Origin: Belnapia rosea | Lineage (GTDB): Bacteria > Pseudomonadota > Alphaproteobacteria > Acetobacterales > Acetobacteraceae | NCBI RefSeq assembly: GCF_900101615.1 | Contig: NZ_FMZX01000010.1 | Coordinates: 109,346 to 173,345 of the forward strand | DNA length: 64,000 bases | Direction of reading: 5' to 3' | Shown: positions 15,698 to 24,697 of the stretch, one piece after another | How the letters are laid out: each line of letters starts with the position of its first letter | How positions within the stretch are numbered: position 1 is the stretch's first letter | Position numbers and translations under genes: made by a program | The notes under the pieces: generated by a model | Told to the model about the DNA's origin: nothing | Seen by the model: the letters and a program-made list of their open reading frames with translations, nothing else | Databases searched by the model: none

Positions 15698-16471
15698 TCA
15701 GTCTCCCTTGAAGGCGGGCGTGCGCTTGCCGAGGAAGGCAGCGCGGCCTTCGGCGAAATCCTTGGTGAGGAACAGCGTCGACTGGAAGTGGCGTTCCTGC
15801 TCCAGCGCGCGGTCGAGGCCCTCGCCCAGCATCTGCTTGGTCAGCGCCATCGGCGCCGGCGCCTGCTCGGCGAGGAAGCGGGCCCGCTCCATGGCGGTGG
15901 CAAGGGCATGGCCCTTGGGCACGACATGATCGACGAGGCCGATGCGCTCGGCCTCGGTCGCCGTCATCTGGTTGTGGTAGAGCAGGATCTGGCGGGCCTT
16001 CCCCTGCCCTACCCGCAGCGGCAGGGTGTGGGGGAGGCCGAGATCGGCCATCAGCCCGATCTTGCCGAAGCCAGCGGCGAGACGGGCGTCCTCGGCAGCG
16101 ACGACGGTGTCGGAGGCGCAGGCGATGGAGAGGCCGGCGCCGACGCAATAGCCCTCGATGGCGGCGACGACGGGGACGCTGCCGAGCACCATCAGCCGGA
16201 TCAGCTCATGCGAGAGGCGCATGCGCTCGCGCCCTTCCATGGCCGAGTTCACGTCCATGCCGGAAATGTCGCCACCCGAGCAGAAATGCCCGCCGGCGCC
16301 GGTGACGACGATGGCGCGGGTCGCCTTGTCGCCCTGGGCGGCGCGCAGCGCCTCGATCATCTGCACGCGGAGCGGCATGGCGAGCGCGTTGCGCCGCGCC
16401 GGCTGGTCGAGCGTCAGGACGAGGACGCCGCCCTCGCGCTCCGAGACGACCCGCATGATGGGCTCGCTCAT
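15698..16471 (-). CDS. Enoyl-CoA hydratase/isomerase family protein
   Basis: A 257-residue crotonase-fold enzyme. The oxyanion-hole segments are visible as GAGGHFCSGGDISGMD and AIEGYCVGAGLSIACASD; the C-terminal half has ALTKQMLGEGLDRALEQE. It probably hydrates the enoyl-CoA made by the flanking acyl-CoA dehydrogenases. The ATG at 16471 overlaps the upstream gene by ATGA; the longer open frame lies inside that gene. The typical hydratase Glu pair is not fully evident, so isomerase or hydrolase activity cannot be excluded. Confidence 0.88.
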   Translation of the reverse strand: MSEPIMRVVSEREGGVLVLTLDQPARRNALAMPLRVQMIEALRAAQGDKATRAIVVTGAGGHFCSGGDISGMDVNSAMEGRERMRLSHELIRLMVLGSVPVVAAIEGYCVGAGLSIACASDTVVAAEDARLAAGFGKIGLMADLGLPHTLPLRVGQGKARQILLYHNQMTATEAERIGLVDHVVPKGHALATAMERARFLAEQAPAPMALTKQMLGEGLDRALEQERHFQSTLFLTKDFAEGRAAFLGKRTPAFKGD

Positions 16472-17538
16472 TCCTCGACCTCCGGGCTCACGGCCATGAA
16501 GCGGCGGCGGTGGAGCGCGGCGCTGCCGTAGAGGTTGGCCATCACCATCGCCTTCCGCAAATAGAGGCCGACATCGTACTGGTCGGTGTAGCCGATGCCG
16601 CCATGGAGCTGGATGCATTCGCGCGTCACCAGCATGGAGGAGGCGGCGGCGCGGGCCTTGGCGCGGGAGATGACGGCGCGGCGGGCATCGCCGGTGGCGC
16701 CGTCATCGAGCGTCGCGGCCGCGGCCTCGATGCTGGCGCGGGTCAGCGCGATCTGCATCCGCACATCGGCGGCCTTGTGCTGCAGGGCCTGGAAGGTGCC
16801 GATGATCCTGCCGAATTGCTGGCGCGTCTTCAGGTAGTCGAGCGTCATGGCGAAGGCGCGGTCCATGCCGCCGAGGAGGTAGGCGCTGGTCAGCAGCGCG
16901 GCCTCGTCGAGGGCGAGCGACAGCGCCTCGCCGATGTCGTCGGCGATGCGGGTGGCCGTGGCGAGGCTGGGCTCCAGCGTGCCGAGATGGCCGCCATCCT
17001 GGGTCTGCTCGGTCGTCAGCCCGGCGCCGGCCTGCTGCTCGTAGAGGGCGATGCGGCCGCCCTCGCGGACCGGCAGCAGGAAGGAGGCGGCGCCGGCCGC
17101 CATGGGCAGGAAGCGGCGGGGCGCATCGGGGCTGCCGGGCACATCGAGCGTATCGGGCCGCTCCTGCCAGGCGGTCAGCACCAGCGCCTCGCCGGAGAGC
17201 ACCCGATCCAGCGGGCCGGCGCCGACGGCGGCGAGCAGCGAGCCAGTGAGCATCGCCGGGATCAGCGGCTCCGGCACCAGGGCGGCACCCAGCTCCTCGG
17301 CCAGCGCGCAGGCCTCGCCGAGGCCGAGGCCGGCGCCGCCGGCGGCTTCCGGCAGGCGGAGGCCGATCCAGCCCATCTCGCCCATCTGCCGCAGCACCGC
17401 CGGGTCGAACCCTGGGGTCTGGAAGCGGAGGTCGCGCACGCGCTTCATGTCGCCACCTGGGGGCGCCACCGCGGCGGCGCTGTCCCGGATCATGCGGATG
17501 GATTCGGCGCGGTCCTCGCCGCTGAGCGCCGCGCTCAT
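16468..17538 (-). CDS. Acyl-CoA dehydrogenase (second, divergent subunit)
   Basis: A 356-residue acyl-CoA dehydrogenase-like protein. Recognisable blocks: MGWIGLRLPEAAGGAGLGLG, YLKTRQQFGRIIGTFQALQH (helix before the FAD site) and ECIQLHGGIGYTDQYDVGLY (C-terminal domain). The middle beta domain is poorly conserved. This is the pattern of the beta-like partner in heterotetrameric dehydrogenases, so it may pair with the 14524-15693 protein. Both ends overlap the neighbours by ATGA, indicating tight coupling. Confidence 0.87.
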   Translation of the reverse strand: MSAALSGEDRAESIRMIRDSAAAVAPPGGDMKRVRDLRFQTPGFDPAVLRQMGEMGWIGLRLPEAAGGAGLGLGEACALAEELGAALVPEPLIPAMLTGSLLAAVGAGPLDRVLSGEALVLTAWQERPDTLDVPGSPDAPRRFLPMAAGAASFLLPVREGGRIALYEQQAGAGLTTEQTQDGGHLGTLEPSLATATRIADDIGEALSLALDEAALLTSAYLLGGMDRAFAMTLDYLKTRQQFGRIIGTFQALQHKAADVRMQIALTRASIEAAAATLDDGATGDARRAVISRAKARAAASSMLVTRECIQLHGGIGYTDQYDVGLYLRKAMVMANLYGSAALHRRRFMAVSPEVEE

Positions 17539-18173
17539 TGGGTGTGCAGCGTGGCGCCGGTCTTGGCCTGCACCTCCTCGAGCGTCACGCCCGGCGCCAG
17601 GTCGCGCACTACGAAGCCCTTTCCTTCCACCACGTCGAGCACGGCGAGGTTGGTGTAGACCCTGTTGACGCAGGCGAGGCCGGTCAGCGGGTAGCCGCAG
17701 CGCTCGACGATCTTCGGACGGCCGTCCTTCGTCGTGTGCTCCATGATGACCCAGAGGCGCTTCGCACCGGCCGCGAGGTCCATGGCGCCGCCAACGGCGG
17801 GCGCGGTGTCGTTCTCGCTGGTCGCCCAGTTGGCGAGGTCGCCGTTCTCCGCCACCTCGAAGCCGCCGAGGACGCAGAGGTCGATATGCCCGCCGCGGAT
17901 CATGGCGAAGCTGTCGGCATGGCCGACGAAGCTCGCACCCTTGGCGAGGGTAATGAGCTGCTTGCCGGCATTGATGAGCCAGGGATCCTCCTGGCCCTCC
18001 TTCGGCGCCGGGCCCATGCCGATGACGCCGTTCTCCGACTGGAAGATCACCTCCCGCGTCGGCGGGACATGGTTGGCCACCATGGTCGGCATGCCGATGC
18101 CGAGGTTGACGCACCAGCCTTCCGGCACGTCATCGGCAAGGCGGGCGGCCATCTGGTCGCGGTTGAAGGGCAT
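17535..18173 (-). CDS. 3-oxoacid CoA-transferase subunit B
   Basis: A 212-residue family I CoA-transferase beta subunit. It has GIGMPTMVANHVP near the start, the catalytic glutamate in FQSENGVIGMGP, and ENDTAPAVGGAMDLAAGA. It pairs with the subunit A gene 10 bp upstream. Family I enzymes move CoA from succinyl-CoA or acetyl-CoA to 3-oxo acids; whether the acceptor is acetoacetate (Scot/Ato) or 3-oxoadipate (Pca) cannot be decided from the sequence, though the surrounding fatty-acyl genes favour a 3-oxoacid. Confidence 0.92.
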   Translation of the reverse strand: MPFNRDQMAARLADDVPEGWCVNLGIGMPTMVANHVPPTREVIFQSENGVIGMGPAPKEGQEDPWLINAGKQLITLAKGASFVGHADSFAMIRGGHIDLCVLGGFEVAENGDLANWATSENDTAPAVGGAMDLAAGAKRLWVIMEHTTKDGRPKIVERCGYPLTGLACVNRVYTNLAVLDVVEGKGFVVRDLAPGVTLEEVQAKTGATLHTQ

Positions 18174-18183
18174 CGCTTCCTCC

Positions 18184-18879
18184 TCAGACCTGCTCGGGCT
18201 TCAGCCAGTCGCCGCCGCGGTCCACCTGGACCACGCGGTTCACATAGACGCCGGGCGTGCCGATCATATGCGGATGCAGCTCGCCAAGCTCGCGGATGTG
18301 CTGCACCTGGGCGACGGTCAGCTCGGCGGCCATGGCCATGATCGGGTTGAAATTGGCCCCCGAGCCCCGATAGACGAGGTTGCCCCAGCGATCCGCCTCC
18401 CAGGCCTCGACCAGGGCGAGATCGGCCTTGAGGGCGCGTTCCATGACGTAGGTCTTGCCGTCGAACTCCCGGCTCTCCTTGCCGCGGGCCAGCAGGGTGC
18501 CGGCCGCCGTCGCGGTGAAGAAGGCGGGGATGCCGGCGCCGGCGGCGCGGATGCGCTCGGCGAGCGTCCCCTGCGGGACCAGTTCCAGCTCGATCTTGCC
18601 CTCGCGGTAGAGGGTCTCGAACACCACCGGGTCCTTGCTGCGCGGGAAGGAGCAGATGATCTTCCGCACCTGGCCCTGGTCCATCAGCTTGGCCACGCCG
18701 ATGCGGCCCGAGCCGGCATTGTTCAGCACGATGGTGAGGTCCTTCGCGCCCTGCTCGATCAGGCCCTCGATCAGCACATCGGGCTGGCCGACGCTGCCGA
18801 AGCCACCGATCAGCACGGTGGAGCCATCCTTCACGCCGGCCAGAGCTTCGGCCACCGACTGCACGATCTTGTTGATCAT
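18184..18879 (-). CDS. 3-oxoacid CoA-transferase subunit A
   Basis: A 231-residue alpha subunit, with the CoA-binding glycine loop VLIGGFGSVGQPDVLIEGL, IVLNNAGSGRIGVAKLM, and GANFNPIMAMAAELTVAQVQ near the C-terminus. It appears to be the first gene of the operon 18879 to 14524: a strong hairpin upstream separates it from the preceding gene. The C-terminal HPHMIGTPGVYVNRVV has a PcaI-like look, so a 3-oxoadipate CoA-transferase is a fair alternative. Confidence 0.9.
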   Translation of the reverse strand: MINKIVQSVAEALAGVKDGSTVLIGGFGSVGQPDVLIEGLIEQGAKDLTIVLNNAGSGRIGVAKLMDQGQVRKIICSFPRSKDPVVFETLYREGKIELELVPQGTLAERIRAAGAGIPAFFTATAAGTLLARGKESREFDGKTYVMERALKADLALVEAWEADRWGNLVYRGSGANFNPIMAMAAELTVAQVQHIRELGELHPHMIGTPGVYVNRVVQVDRGGDWLKPEQV

Positions 18880-18909
18880 CCCTGTCCCTCCCGGGGGTGG
18901 ATTGGACTA

Positions 18910-18946
18910 CCGCCACCGGGGCCGGCGGTCCAGCCCCCGGTGGCGG
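18910..18946 (-). terminator. 12-bp stem hairpin separating two acyl-CoA operons
   Basis: CCGCCACCGGGG, 13-nt loop, CCCCGGTGGCGG. The perfect 12-bp stem begins one base past the exonuclease stop and ends about 30 bp before the CoA-transferase start. It is placed as terminator of the upstream operon; no U-tract follows. Confidence 0.55.
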
Positions 18947-18947
18947 C

Positions 18948-19532
18948 TCATTCCGCGGCCAGGGCGTCCAGGCAGGGGCTGTTGGTGATGCCGTGCAGCC
19001 GCATCGGCACCGGCGCCAGCCCGTGCAGGTGGCGCAGCAGCTGCACCGCCAGCCAGGCATCCTCCAGCGCGCCGTGCAGGCTGCCTTCGCGCCCGAGGCC
19101 GCAGGTCTCACTGGCCTGGGCGAGGCCGGCGCGATGGCCGGGGAAGGCCCGCCGCCAGCCGCGCATGGTGCAGAACTCGCCCGCCCAGGGCCGTGGCAGG
19201 CCCAGCCGCTCGAACTCGCCGCCCAGCATGCGGCGGTCGAAGGCGAGGTTATGGGCGCAGCCGGCGGCACCGCCGAAGAAACCGGCGACCTCCGCGGCGT
19301 GCTCGGCGAAGGGCGGGTGGGCGGCGAGGAAGGCATCCGACATGCCATGCACGCGGATCGCGCCCCAATGGCAGGGCATGCCGGGGGCGAAGGCGAGGTG
19401 CAGCGTCGCCTCCGGCTCCAGCGCCGCATCCAGCCGGACGGCGCCGAGCGAGACCACCCGGTCGCCATTGGTGCAGCCCGTGGTCTCGGTATCGAAGACC
19501 ACCACCGGCCCGCCTTCCCATGCCCCCATCAT
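18948..19532 (-). CDS. DnaQ-like 3'-5' exonuclease (DEDDh)
   Basis: A 194-residue exonuclease of the DnaQ/RNase T superfamily. The four acidic residues and the histidine are visible: Exo I VVVFDTETTGCTNGD, Exo II CAHNLAFDRRMLG, Exo III SLHGALEDAWLAVQLL. It lacks extra domains. The ATG at 19532 overlaps the stop of the MaoC gene, which makes it the last gene of an otherwise metabolic operon. Its target (DNA proofreading, oligoribonucleotides or repair) cannot be told; there is no sign of a link to acyl-CoA metabolism beyond position. Confidence 0.88.
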   Translation of the reverse strand: MMGAWEGGPVVVFDTETTGCTNGDRVVSLGAVRLDAALEPEATLHLAFAPGMPCHWGAIRVHGMSDAFLAAHPPFAEHAAEVAGFFGGAAGCAHNLAFDRRMLGGEFERLGLPRPWAGEFCTMRGWRRAFPGHRAGLAQASETCGLGREGSLHGALEDAWLAVQLLRHLHGLAPVPMRLHGITNSPCLDALAAE

Positions 19533-20389
19533 GCGGCGAAGCGGAAGCGCCCGTTGCTGATCACCTGCTTGTCCCGCTCCACCACGCGGGCGCGGAAGGC
19601 GGCGCCACCCTCCTCCTGCCAGATCTCGGTGCGGATGGTCTCGCCGGGGAAGACGGGCGAGGAGAAGCGCAGGTCCATCGCGCCGAATTTCGTGGTGTCG
19701 TAGCCGCACATCGCCCGCAGCAGGGCGTGGCAGACCGTGCCGAAGGTGCAGAGCCCATGCAGGATCGGCCGGGGGAAGCCGGCCTGCTTCGCCACCTCCG
19801 GGTCGATATGCAGAGGGTTGAGGTCGGCGTTGAGGCGGTAGACCAGCGCCTGCTCCGGTCGCGTCGTCATGTCGAGGGTGATGTCGGGCGCCCTCTGGGG
19901 CTCCGGATGCGGCTGCTTCACCGGGCCGGACGGGCCGCCGAAGCCGCCATTGCCACGGAGGAAGCTGGTGGAGGTGGTGGTGGCGAGCCGCTCGCCCGTC
20001 TTCCCATCCAGGATCTCGCGCTCGGAATACATCAGGGCGCCCTTGCCCTCGCCGCGATCGACGATGCCGGTGATGCGGGAGCGGCCGATCAGCTCGCCCT
20101 CGGTCGGCAGCGGCTTGTGCAGGATAAGGCCCTGCTCGCCATGCAGGATCTGCTGCCAGACAAGGCCGGTATCCGCATTGCGGGCCCAGAAGCCGGGGGA
20201 GGCGAGCACCACCGGCATGGAGGGCATCACCTTCAGCCGCGACTCATAGACGAAGTCGAGCTGCTGCTCGTCCATCGGGTCCTGCCCGAGGCCGATGGAG
20301 AAATTATAGAGCGCGACATCCTGCCAGCGGAGGGTCTGGCGGACCTCCGGGATGGGGTAGTTCATCAGCTGGTCGTAGTTGATTGGCAT
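19529..20389 (-). CDS. MaoC-family enoyl-CoA hydratase (double hotdog)
   Basis: A 286-residue (R)-specific 2-enoyl-CoA hydratase of the peroxisomal MFE-2 type, with an N-terminal degenerate hotdog (residues ~8-135) and a C-terminal catalytic hotdog. The hydratase 2 signature is clear: YRLNADLNPLHIDPEVAKQA then GFPRPILHGLCTFG with the catalytic Asp and His. An (R)-enoyl-CoA hydratase may feed polyhydroxyalkanoate monomers or unusual acyl-CoA degradation. It begins 1 bp after the acyl-CoA synthetase stop. Confidence 0.92.
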   Translation of the reverse strand: MPINYDQLMNYPIPEVRQTLRWQDVALYNFSIGLGQDPMDEQQLDFVYESRLKVMPSMPVVLASPGFWARNADTGLVWQQILHGEQGLILHKPLPTEGELIGRSRITGIVDRGEGKGALMYSEREILDGKTGERLATTTSTSFLRGNGGFGGPSGPVKQPHPEPQRAPDITLDMTTRPEQALVYRLNADLNPLHIDPEVAKQAGFPRPILHGLCTFGTVCHALLRAMCGYDTTKFGAMDLRFSSPVFPGETIRTEIWQEEGGAAFRARVVERDKQVISNGRFRFAA

Positions 20390-20390
20390 C

Positions 20391-22526
20391 TCAGTGGCTC
20401 CCCCCTTGAAGCTCGATGACCGCATCGGCGGCGTAGCAGCCCTGCCCCGCCGGCAGGACCAGCATCGGGTTCACATCCACCCCCGCGAGGCGCGGCCCGG
20501 CGGCGACGGCGAAGGCGGAGAGGGCCGAGAGCGCCCCCGCGAGCGCCGCGACATCCGCCTTCGGCCGGCCGCGTGCGCCGTCCAGCAGCGGGAAGCCGCG
20601 CAGCGAGCGGATCAGCCGCTCCGCCTCCGTTGTGTCGAAGGGGCAGCGGCGGAAGGCGACGTCCTTCAGCACCTCGATGAAGATGCCGCCGAGGCCGACC
20701 ATCGCCACCGGGCCGAAGACCGGGTCGCGGAAGACGCCGAGCGCCATCTCGACGGCTCCCTTGATCTGCTTCGCTACCAGCACGCCCTCGATCCGCGCCG
20801 CCGGGGCGTGGTGGCGGGCGCGGTCGAGCAGGGTGGCGAAGCCCTGGCGCACCTGGCCGGCATCGGCGATGTCGAGCAGCACGCCGCCCATCTCGCTCTT
20901 GTGGATGATGTCGGGGCTGAGGATCTTCAGCACCACCGGGTAGCCGATGCTCTCGGCCGCGGCGACGGCGGCCTCGCTGTCGGGCGCCGCATGCTCGGGG
21001 ACGGCGGGGATGCCGGCGCCGGCGAGCAGCGACTTGGCCACCGCCTCGCTCGGCGTGGTGGCGGGCAGCTCGACTTGGGGCAGCGGGATCTCGGGCGAGG
21101 AGGCCTCGGCCTTGGCGAAGGCGGCGCCGAAGCGGCCCATCGCCTCGATGGCGACGACGGCGCGCGACGGGTCCTCGAAGCAGAGCCAGCCATCCGCCTC
21201 GTAGTCCCGCACCTTGTTGGGCGCGAGCATGGACATCACCCAGAGCCGGTCCGGGTGGGCCTCGCGGACGGCGCGCATCTCCTGGTGCAGCTTGGGCCCG
21301 AGGCTGCGGCCGGCGGCGGTCTGCGACCAGAAGGAGAGGATGGAGGCGTAGCCGCCATCGACGGCGACACTCTCGGCGAAGGTGGAAATGAGCTTCAGGT
21401 CGTTGGTCACCTGGGCGGTGCAGTCGACCGGGTTGCGCGGGGCGCAGAAGGGGATGAGGGCGCGGAGCCTGGCCTGCGCCTCCTCCGGCATGGGCGGCAT
21501 GGGCAGGCCGGCGGCCTCGGCGGCGTCCGAGATCAGCACGCCGGCGCCGCCCGAGACGGTCAGCACGCCGAGGGTGTTGCGGGCCGGGTAGATGCGGCGC
21601 GTCGCGGCATAGGCGATGTCGAGCATCTCCTCCGTCGTCCGCGCCCGGACCACGCCGAACTCGTCGAGCACCGCCTGGGTCACCGCGTCGTCGCCGGCGA
21701 TGGAGGCGGTGTGGGACTGGGCTGCGGCGCCGCCGAGTTGGCTGCGGCCGACCTTCATCATCACGATCGGCTTGCGGTTGCGCCGCGCCAGGTCGAGTGC
21801 GGCGAGGAACTGGTCGCGGTCGCGGATGCCCTCGGCATAGGCGCAGATCACGTCCACCTCGGGCGCCTGGGCCATCCAGCCCAGCGCATCGCCGAGCGAG
21901 ACCTCGGCCTCGTTGCCCGTGGTGATGCAGACCTGGGTGCCGATGCCGCGGTCGAGCGCCGCCGAGAAGATATGCGTGCCGTAGGCCCCGGACTGCGAGG
22001 CGATGCCGATGCGCCCGGGGATGGGCCAGCCCTTCTCGAAGCTCGCGGTGAAGGTGCCGTAGAAGCGGATGGCGTCGTTGAAGACGCCGAGGCAGTTGGG
22101 CCCGAGCAGGCGGATGCCGTGCCGGCGGGCGACCTCGGTCATCCGCTGCTGCTCCACGGCGCCCTTCTCGTCCATCTCGGCAAAGCCGGCGGTGAAGCAG
22201 ATGACGGCGCGGCAGCCCTTGGCGCCGAGCTCCTCGAGCGCCGGGATGGCCAGCGCCGAGGGCACGGCGATGATGGCGACGTCGGGCGCCTCGGGCAGGT
22301 CGGCGATGGAGGCGAAGGCGGGCAGGCCCTGGACGGTCGTGCGCTTCGGGTTCACCGGGTAGATCGCGCCGGCGAAGCCACGCTCCTTCATATAGGCGAT
22401 GGGCCGGCCGCCGATGCGGGCCGGCTCGTCCGAGGCACCGATCAGGGCGACGGAGCGGGGCCGCACCAGGGGATCGAGGGAGGCGAAGCCCGAAAGCGCC
22501 GACGGCGCGGCGACAGCTGCAGACAT
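20391..22526 (-). CDS. NDP-forming acyl-CoA synthetase (acetate--CoA ligase family)
   Basis: A 711-residue fusion of both subunits of an ADP-forming acyl-CoA synthetase. Domains in order: CoA-binding Rossmann domain (~20-145, RSVALIGASDEPARIGGRPI), succinyl-CoA-ligase-like domains (~165-460) with the phosphorylated histidine His272 in GAAAQSHTASIAGDD, and a C-terminal ATP-grasp domain (~485-711, VLKILSPDIIHKSEMGGVLL). It activates an acid with ATP and CoA, or runs backward to make ATP. First gene of an operon with MaoC and the exonuclease; the acid is unknown. Confidence 0.92.
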   Translation of the reverse strand: MSAAVAAPSALSGFASLDPLVRPRSVALIGASDEPARIGGRPIAYMKERGFAGAIYPVNPKRTTVQGLPAFASIADLPEAPDVAIIAVPSALAIPALEELGAKGCRAVICFTAGFAEMDEKGAVEQQRMTEVARRHGIRLLGPNCLGVFNDAIRFYGTFTASFEKGWPIPGRIGIASQSGAYGTHIFSAALDRGIGTQVCITTGNEAEVSLGDALGWMAQAPEVDVICAYAEGIRDRDQFLAALDLARRNRKPIVMMKVGRSQLGGAAAQSHTASIAGDDAVTQAVLDEFGVVRARTTEEMLDIAYAATRRIYPARNTLGVLTVSGGAGVLISDAAEAAGLPMPPMPEEAQARLRALIPFCAPRNPVDCTAQVTNDLKLISTFAESVAVDGGYASILSFWSQTAAGRSLGPKLHQEMRAVREAHPDRLWVMSMLAPNKVRDYEADGWLCFEDPSRAVVAIEAMGRFGAAFAKAEASSPEIPLPQVELPATTPSEAVAKSLLAGAGIPAVPEHAAPDSEAAVAAAESIGYPVVLKILSPDIIHKSEMGGVLLDIADAGQVRQGFATLLDRARHHAPAARIEGVLVAKQIKGAVEMALGVFRDPVFGPVAMVGLGGIFIEVLKDVAFRRCPFDTTEAERLIRSLRGFPLLDGARGRPKADVAALAGALSALSAFAVAAGPRLAGVDVNPMLVLPAGQGCYAADAVIELQGGSH

Positions 22527-22610
22527 TCCCGAACTTTCCCCCTTGGTACCGAGTTGCCCGCAGCCTGAGCGAGGCAGGCGGGAACGGCAAGGGGGGCCGG
22601 TCAGCGGCGG

Positions 22611-22844
<234 letters not shown>

Positions 22845-22954
22845 GCGTGACCTCCCAAAGCCGGGCGGCCGGAGCCTCCGGCCGTCAGGGCCAACGCGGT
22901 CAACCCGGCCAGGCCGGCCGGGTTTCACTTCATCTCCGGCGTCAGCCCTGCGCG

Positions 22955-24367
22955 TCAGCTCTGGGCATCGGGCGAGAGCACCATGCAGGCGCCGTTGCGC
23001 CGCAGGCGCTCGCAGACCGCCTGCGCCGAGGACTGGGACAGGCCGGTGACGCGGGCGCGGTAGAGCTTGTTGCGCCCGGACGCAACAGGCTGCACCTGGG
23101 CGCGGCCGCCGCCGGTTTCGCGGGCCGCATTGGCAGCGCTGCGGGCCAGGTTCTCGCTGGCGAAGGCGCCGACCTGCACGGCCCAGGCGCCGGGTACCGG
23201 TGCCGGGCGGATGGCGCCAGGCCGGAGCGAGACCGGCAGCGGGCTGGCATTCGCCGTCGATACCAGGCCGCCGAAGCCGCGGACCAGCATCGGCTGGTTT
23301 GGCGGGGGCGCGCTGGGCGCCGCGGCCCGGGGCGCCGGGGCGGCATTGGCCGCGGCGAGGAAAGCCGGGCGCTGCGGCGCCGTGGCCGGCGGGCGCGGCA
23401 TGGGCGCCGCCATCATCTCACGCGGCGCGCTGGGCGGGGCCGGCAGGGCGGCCTGTATCGGGAACGGCTCCGCCGCCGCGGCGCGCGACTCGGACTCCGC
23501 CAGCCGGGCCGCGCCCTCGGCGGTCGAACCGTCCGGAATGGGCTCCATCCGGACGACCGCGCTGTTGTCGAGCGAGGCGAGCTGGACGGGCGCCGGCGCA
23601 GGCGCCTGCGCATAGGTGCTGCCATCCGGGATCGGCTCCATCCGGACGACCGGGCCGGAGGGCAGCCGCGCCAGCTGCACGCCCGGATCGACCGACTGCC
23701 GCTGCTCGCGCAGCGCCAGCATCGTCGCCTGGTCCATGCGGCGCGGGCCGGCCGGGATGTGGAGCGGGATCTCGGCCGCGGCGTAAATCTCCGGCGCCAC
23801 GCGGCGGCTCGGGTGATGGGCAACGATGTTGGGGCCGATGCGGGCGACGTAGTTGCGCGTCTCGGCCGGCAGGCCCTTGCTGTTCCAGAGATAGTCCTCG
23901 AGCCGCCGCGGCCCTGCATTATAGGCGGCGAGAAAGGCGGGCGAGCCGTAGAGGTCGTACATCTCCCGGATATAGGCGGTGCCGGCCATGACGCTGTCAT
24001 AGGGGTGGTACGGGTCGTCGCCGAGCCCGTAGCGCGCCTGCAATTCGCGATAGGTGCCGGGCATGACCTGCATCAGCCCCATGGCGCCGACCGGGCTGGT
24101 GGCACCGGTGCGGCCGCCGGATTCCTGGCGCATCACCTCGCGGATCCAGCGCTCCGGCACGTCGAAGCGCCGCGCGGCCTGGCGGATATAGGGCCCCCAC
24201 GGGTCGCCCGGCGGGCCGGGCGGATTATAGGTCGAAGGGCGGTTGTAACTGCCATGCGTGACCGCCACATGGCCGGTCGTCGGCTTGGTCGTCGTCTGTT
24301 GCTGACCGCATGCGGCCAGCATGGCCAACATCGAGAGGGTCAGGGCCGGCCGGGCCAGGCGCATCAT
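22955..24367 (-). CDS. Lytic transglycosylase lipoprotein with C-terminal SPOR domain
   Basis: A 470-residue envelope enzyme that cleaves peptidoglycan glycan strands. A lipoprotein signal (MMRLARPALTLSMLAMLAAC, lipobox LAAC) precedes an SLT domain at ~50-190: catalytic Glu in REVMRQESGGRTG, then SPVGAMGLMQVMPGTY and FLAAYNAGPRRLEDYL. A Pro/Ala-rich linker holds a repeated unit VVRMEPIPDGST (two copies). The last ~80 residues form a SPOR domain (WAVQVGAFASENLARSAANA), which binds denuded glycan at division sites. The ATG pair at 24367/24364 begins the signal; the longer frame to 24451 does not. Confidence 0.9.
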   Translation of the reverse strand: MMRLARPALTLSMLAMLAACGQQQTTTKPTTGHVAVTHGSYNRPSTYNPPGPPGDPWGPYIRQAARRFDVPERWIREVMRQESGGRTGATSPVGAMGLMQVMPGTYRELQARYGLGDDPYHPYDSVMAGTAYIREMYDLYGSPAFLAAYNAGPRRLEDYLWNSKGLPAETRNYVARIGPNIVAHHPSRRVAPEIYAAAEIPLHIPAGPRRMDQATMLALREQRQSVDPGVQLARLPSGPVVRMEPIPDGSTYAQAPAPAPVQLASLDNSAVVRMEPIPDGSTAEGAARLAESESRAAAAEPFPIQAALPAPPSAPREMMAAPMPRPPATAPQRPAFLAAANAAPAPRAAAPSAPPPNQPMLVRGFGGLVSTANASPLPVSLRPGAIRPAPVPGAWAVQVGAFASENLARSAANAARETGGGRAQVQPVASGRNKLYRARVTGLSQSSAQAVCERLRRNGACMVLSPDAQS

Positions 24368-24697
24368 GCGCCCTGCCTCGCCGCAGCCGATCCCGCGCGA
24401 TGTCCTGTTCCCCTTGGGCATCCCCATTCGCTCCACCGGGTCTGGGACCACCGGGTACCCGAAGCCTGCCCCCCACGGACCCCTGCCGTCCCCACGGCAT
24501 GGACCCCAGGCTTGCCCCGAAGACCTGGCGGACGACTAGCGTCCTGGAAAACTAGCCCTACACGTTCGTCCGGCCCGCAGGCAAGACCGCTTTGCCATCG
24601 CAATACTGTGCACAAGCCGGGGCTTGCTTGTTTCAAAGGGCGACTGAGCGGGTGTCGTGCTGGCGGTGGGCGGGATATCCGGTCTATAGGCCCCACC

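Noticed and set aside
20379..22568. 729-codon open frame opposite the acyl-CoA synthetase
   Set aside because: Gly/Ala/Arg-rich shadow; the synthetase has the complete domain set.
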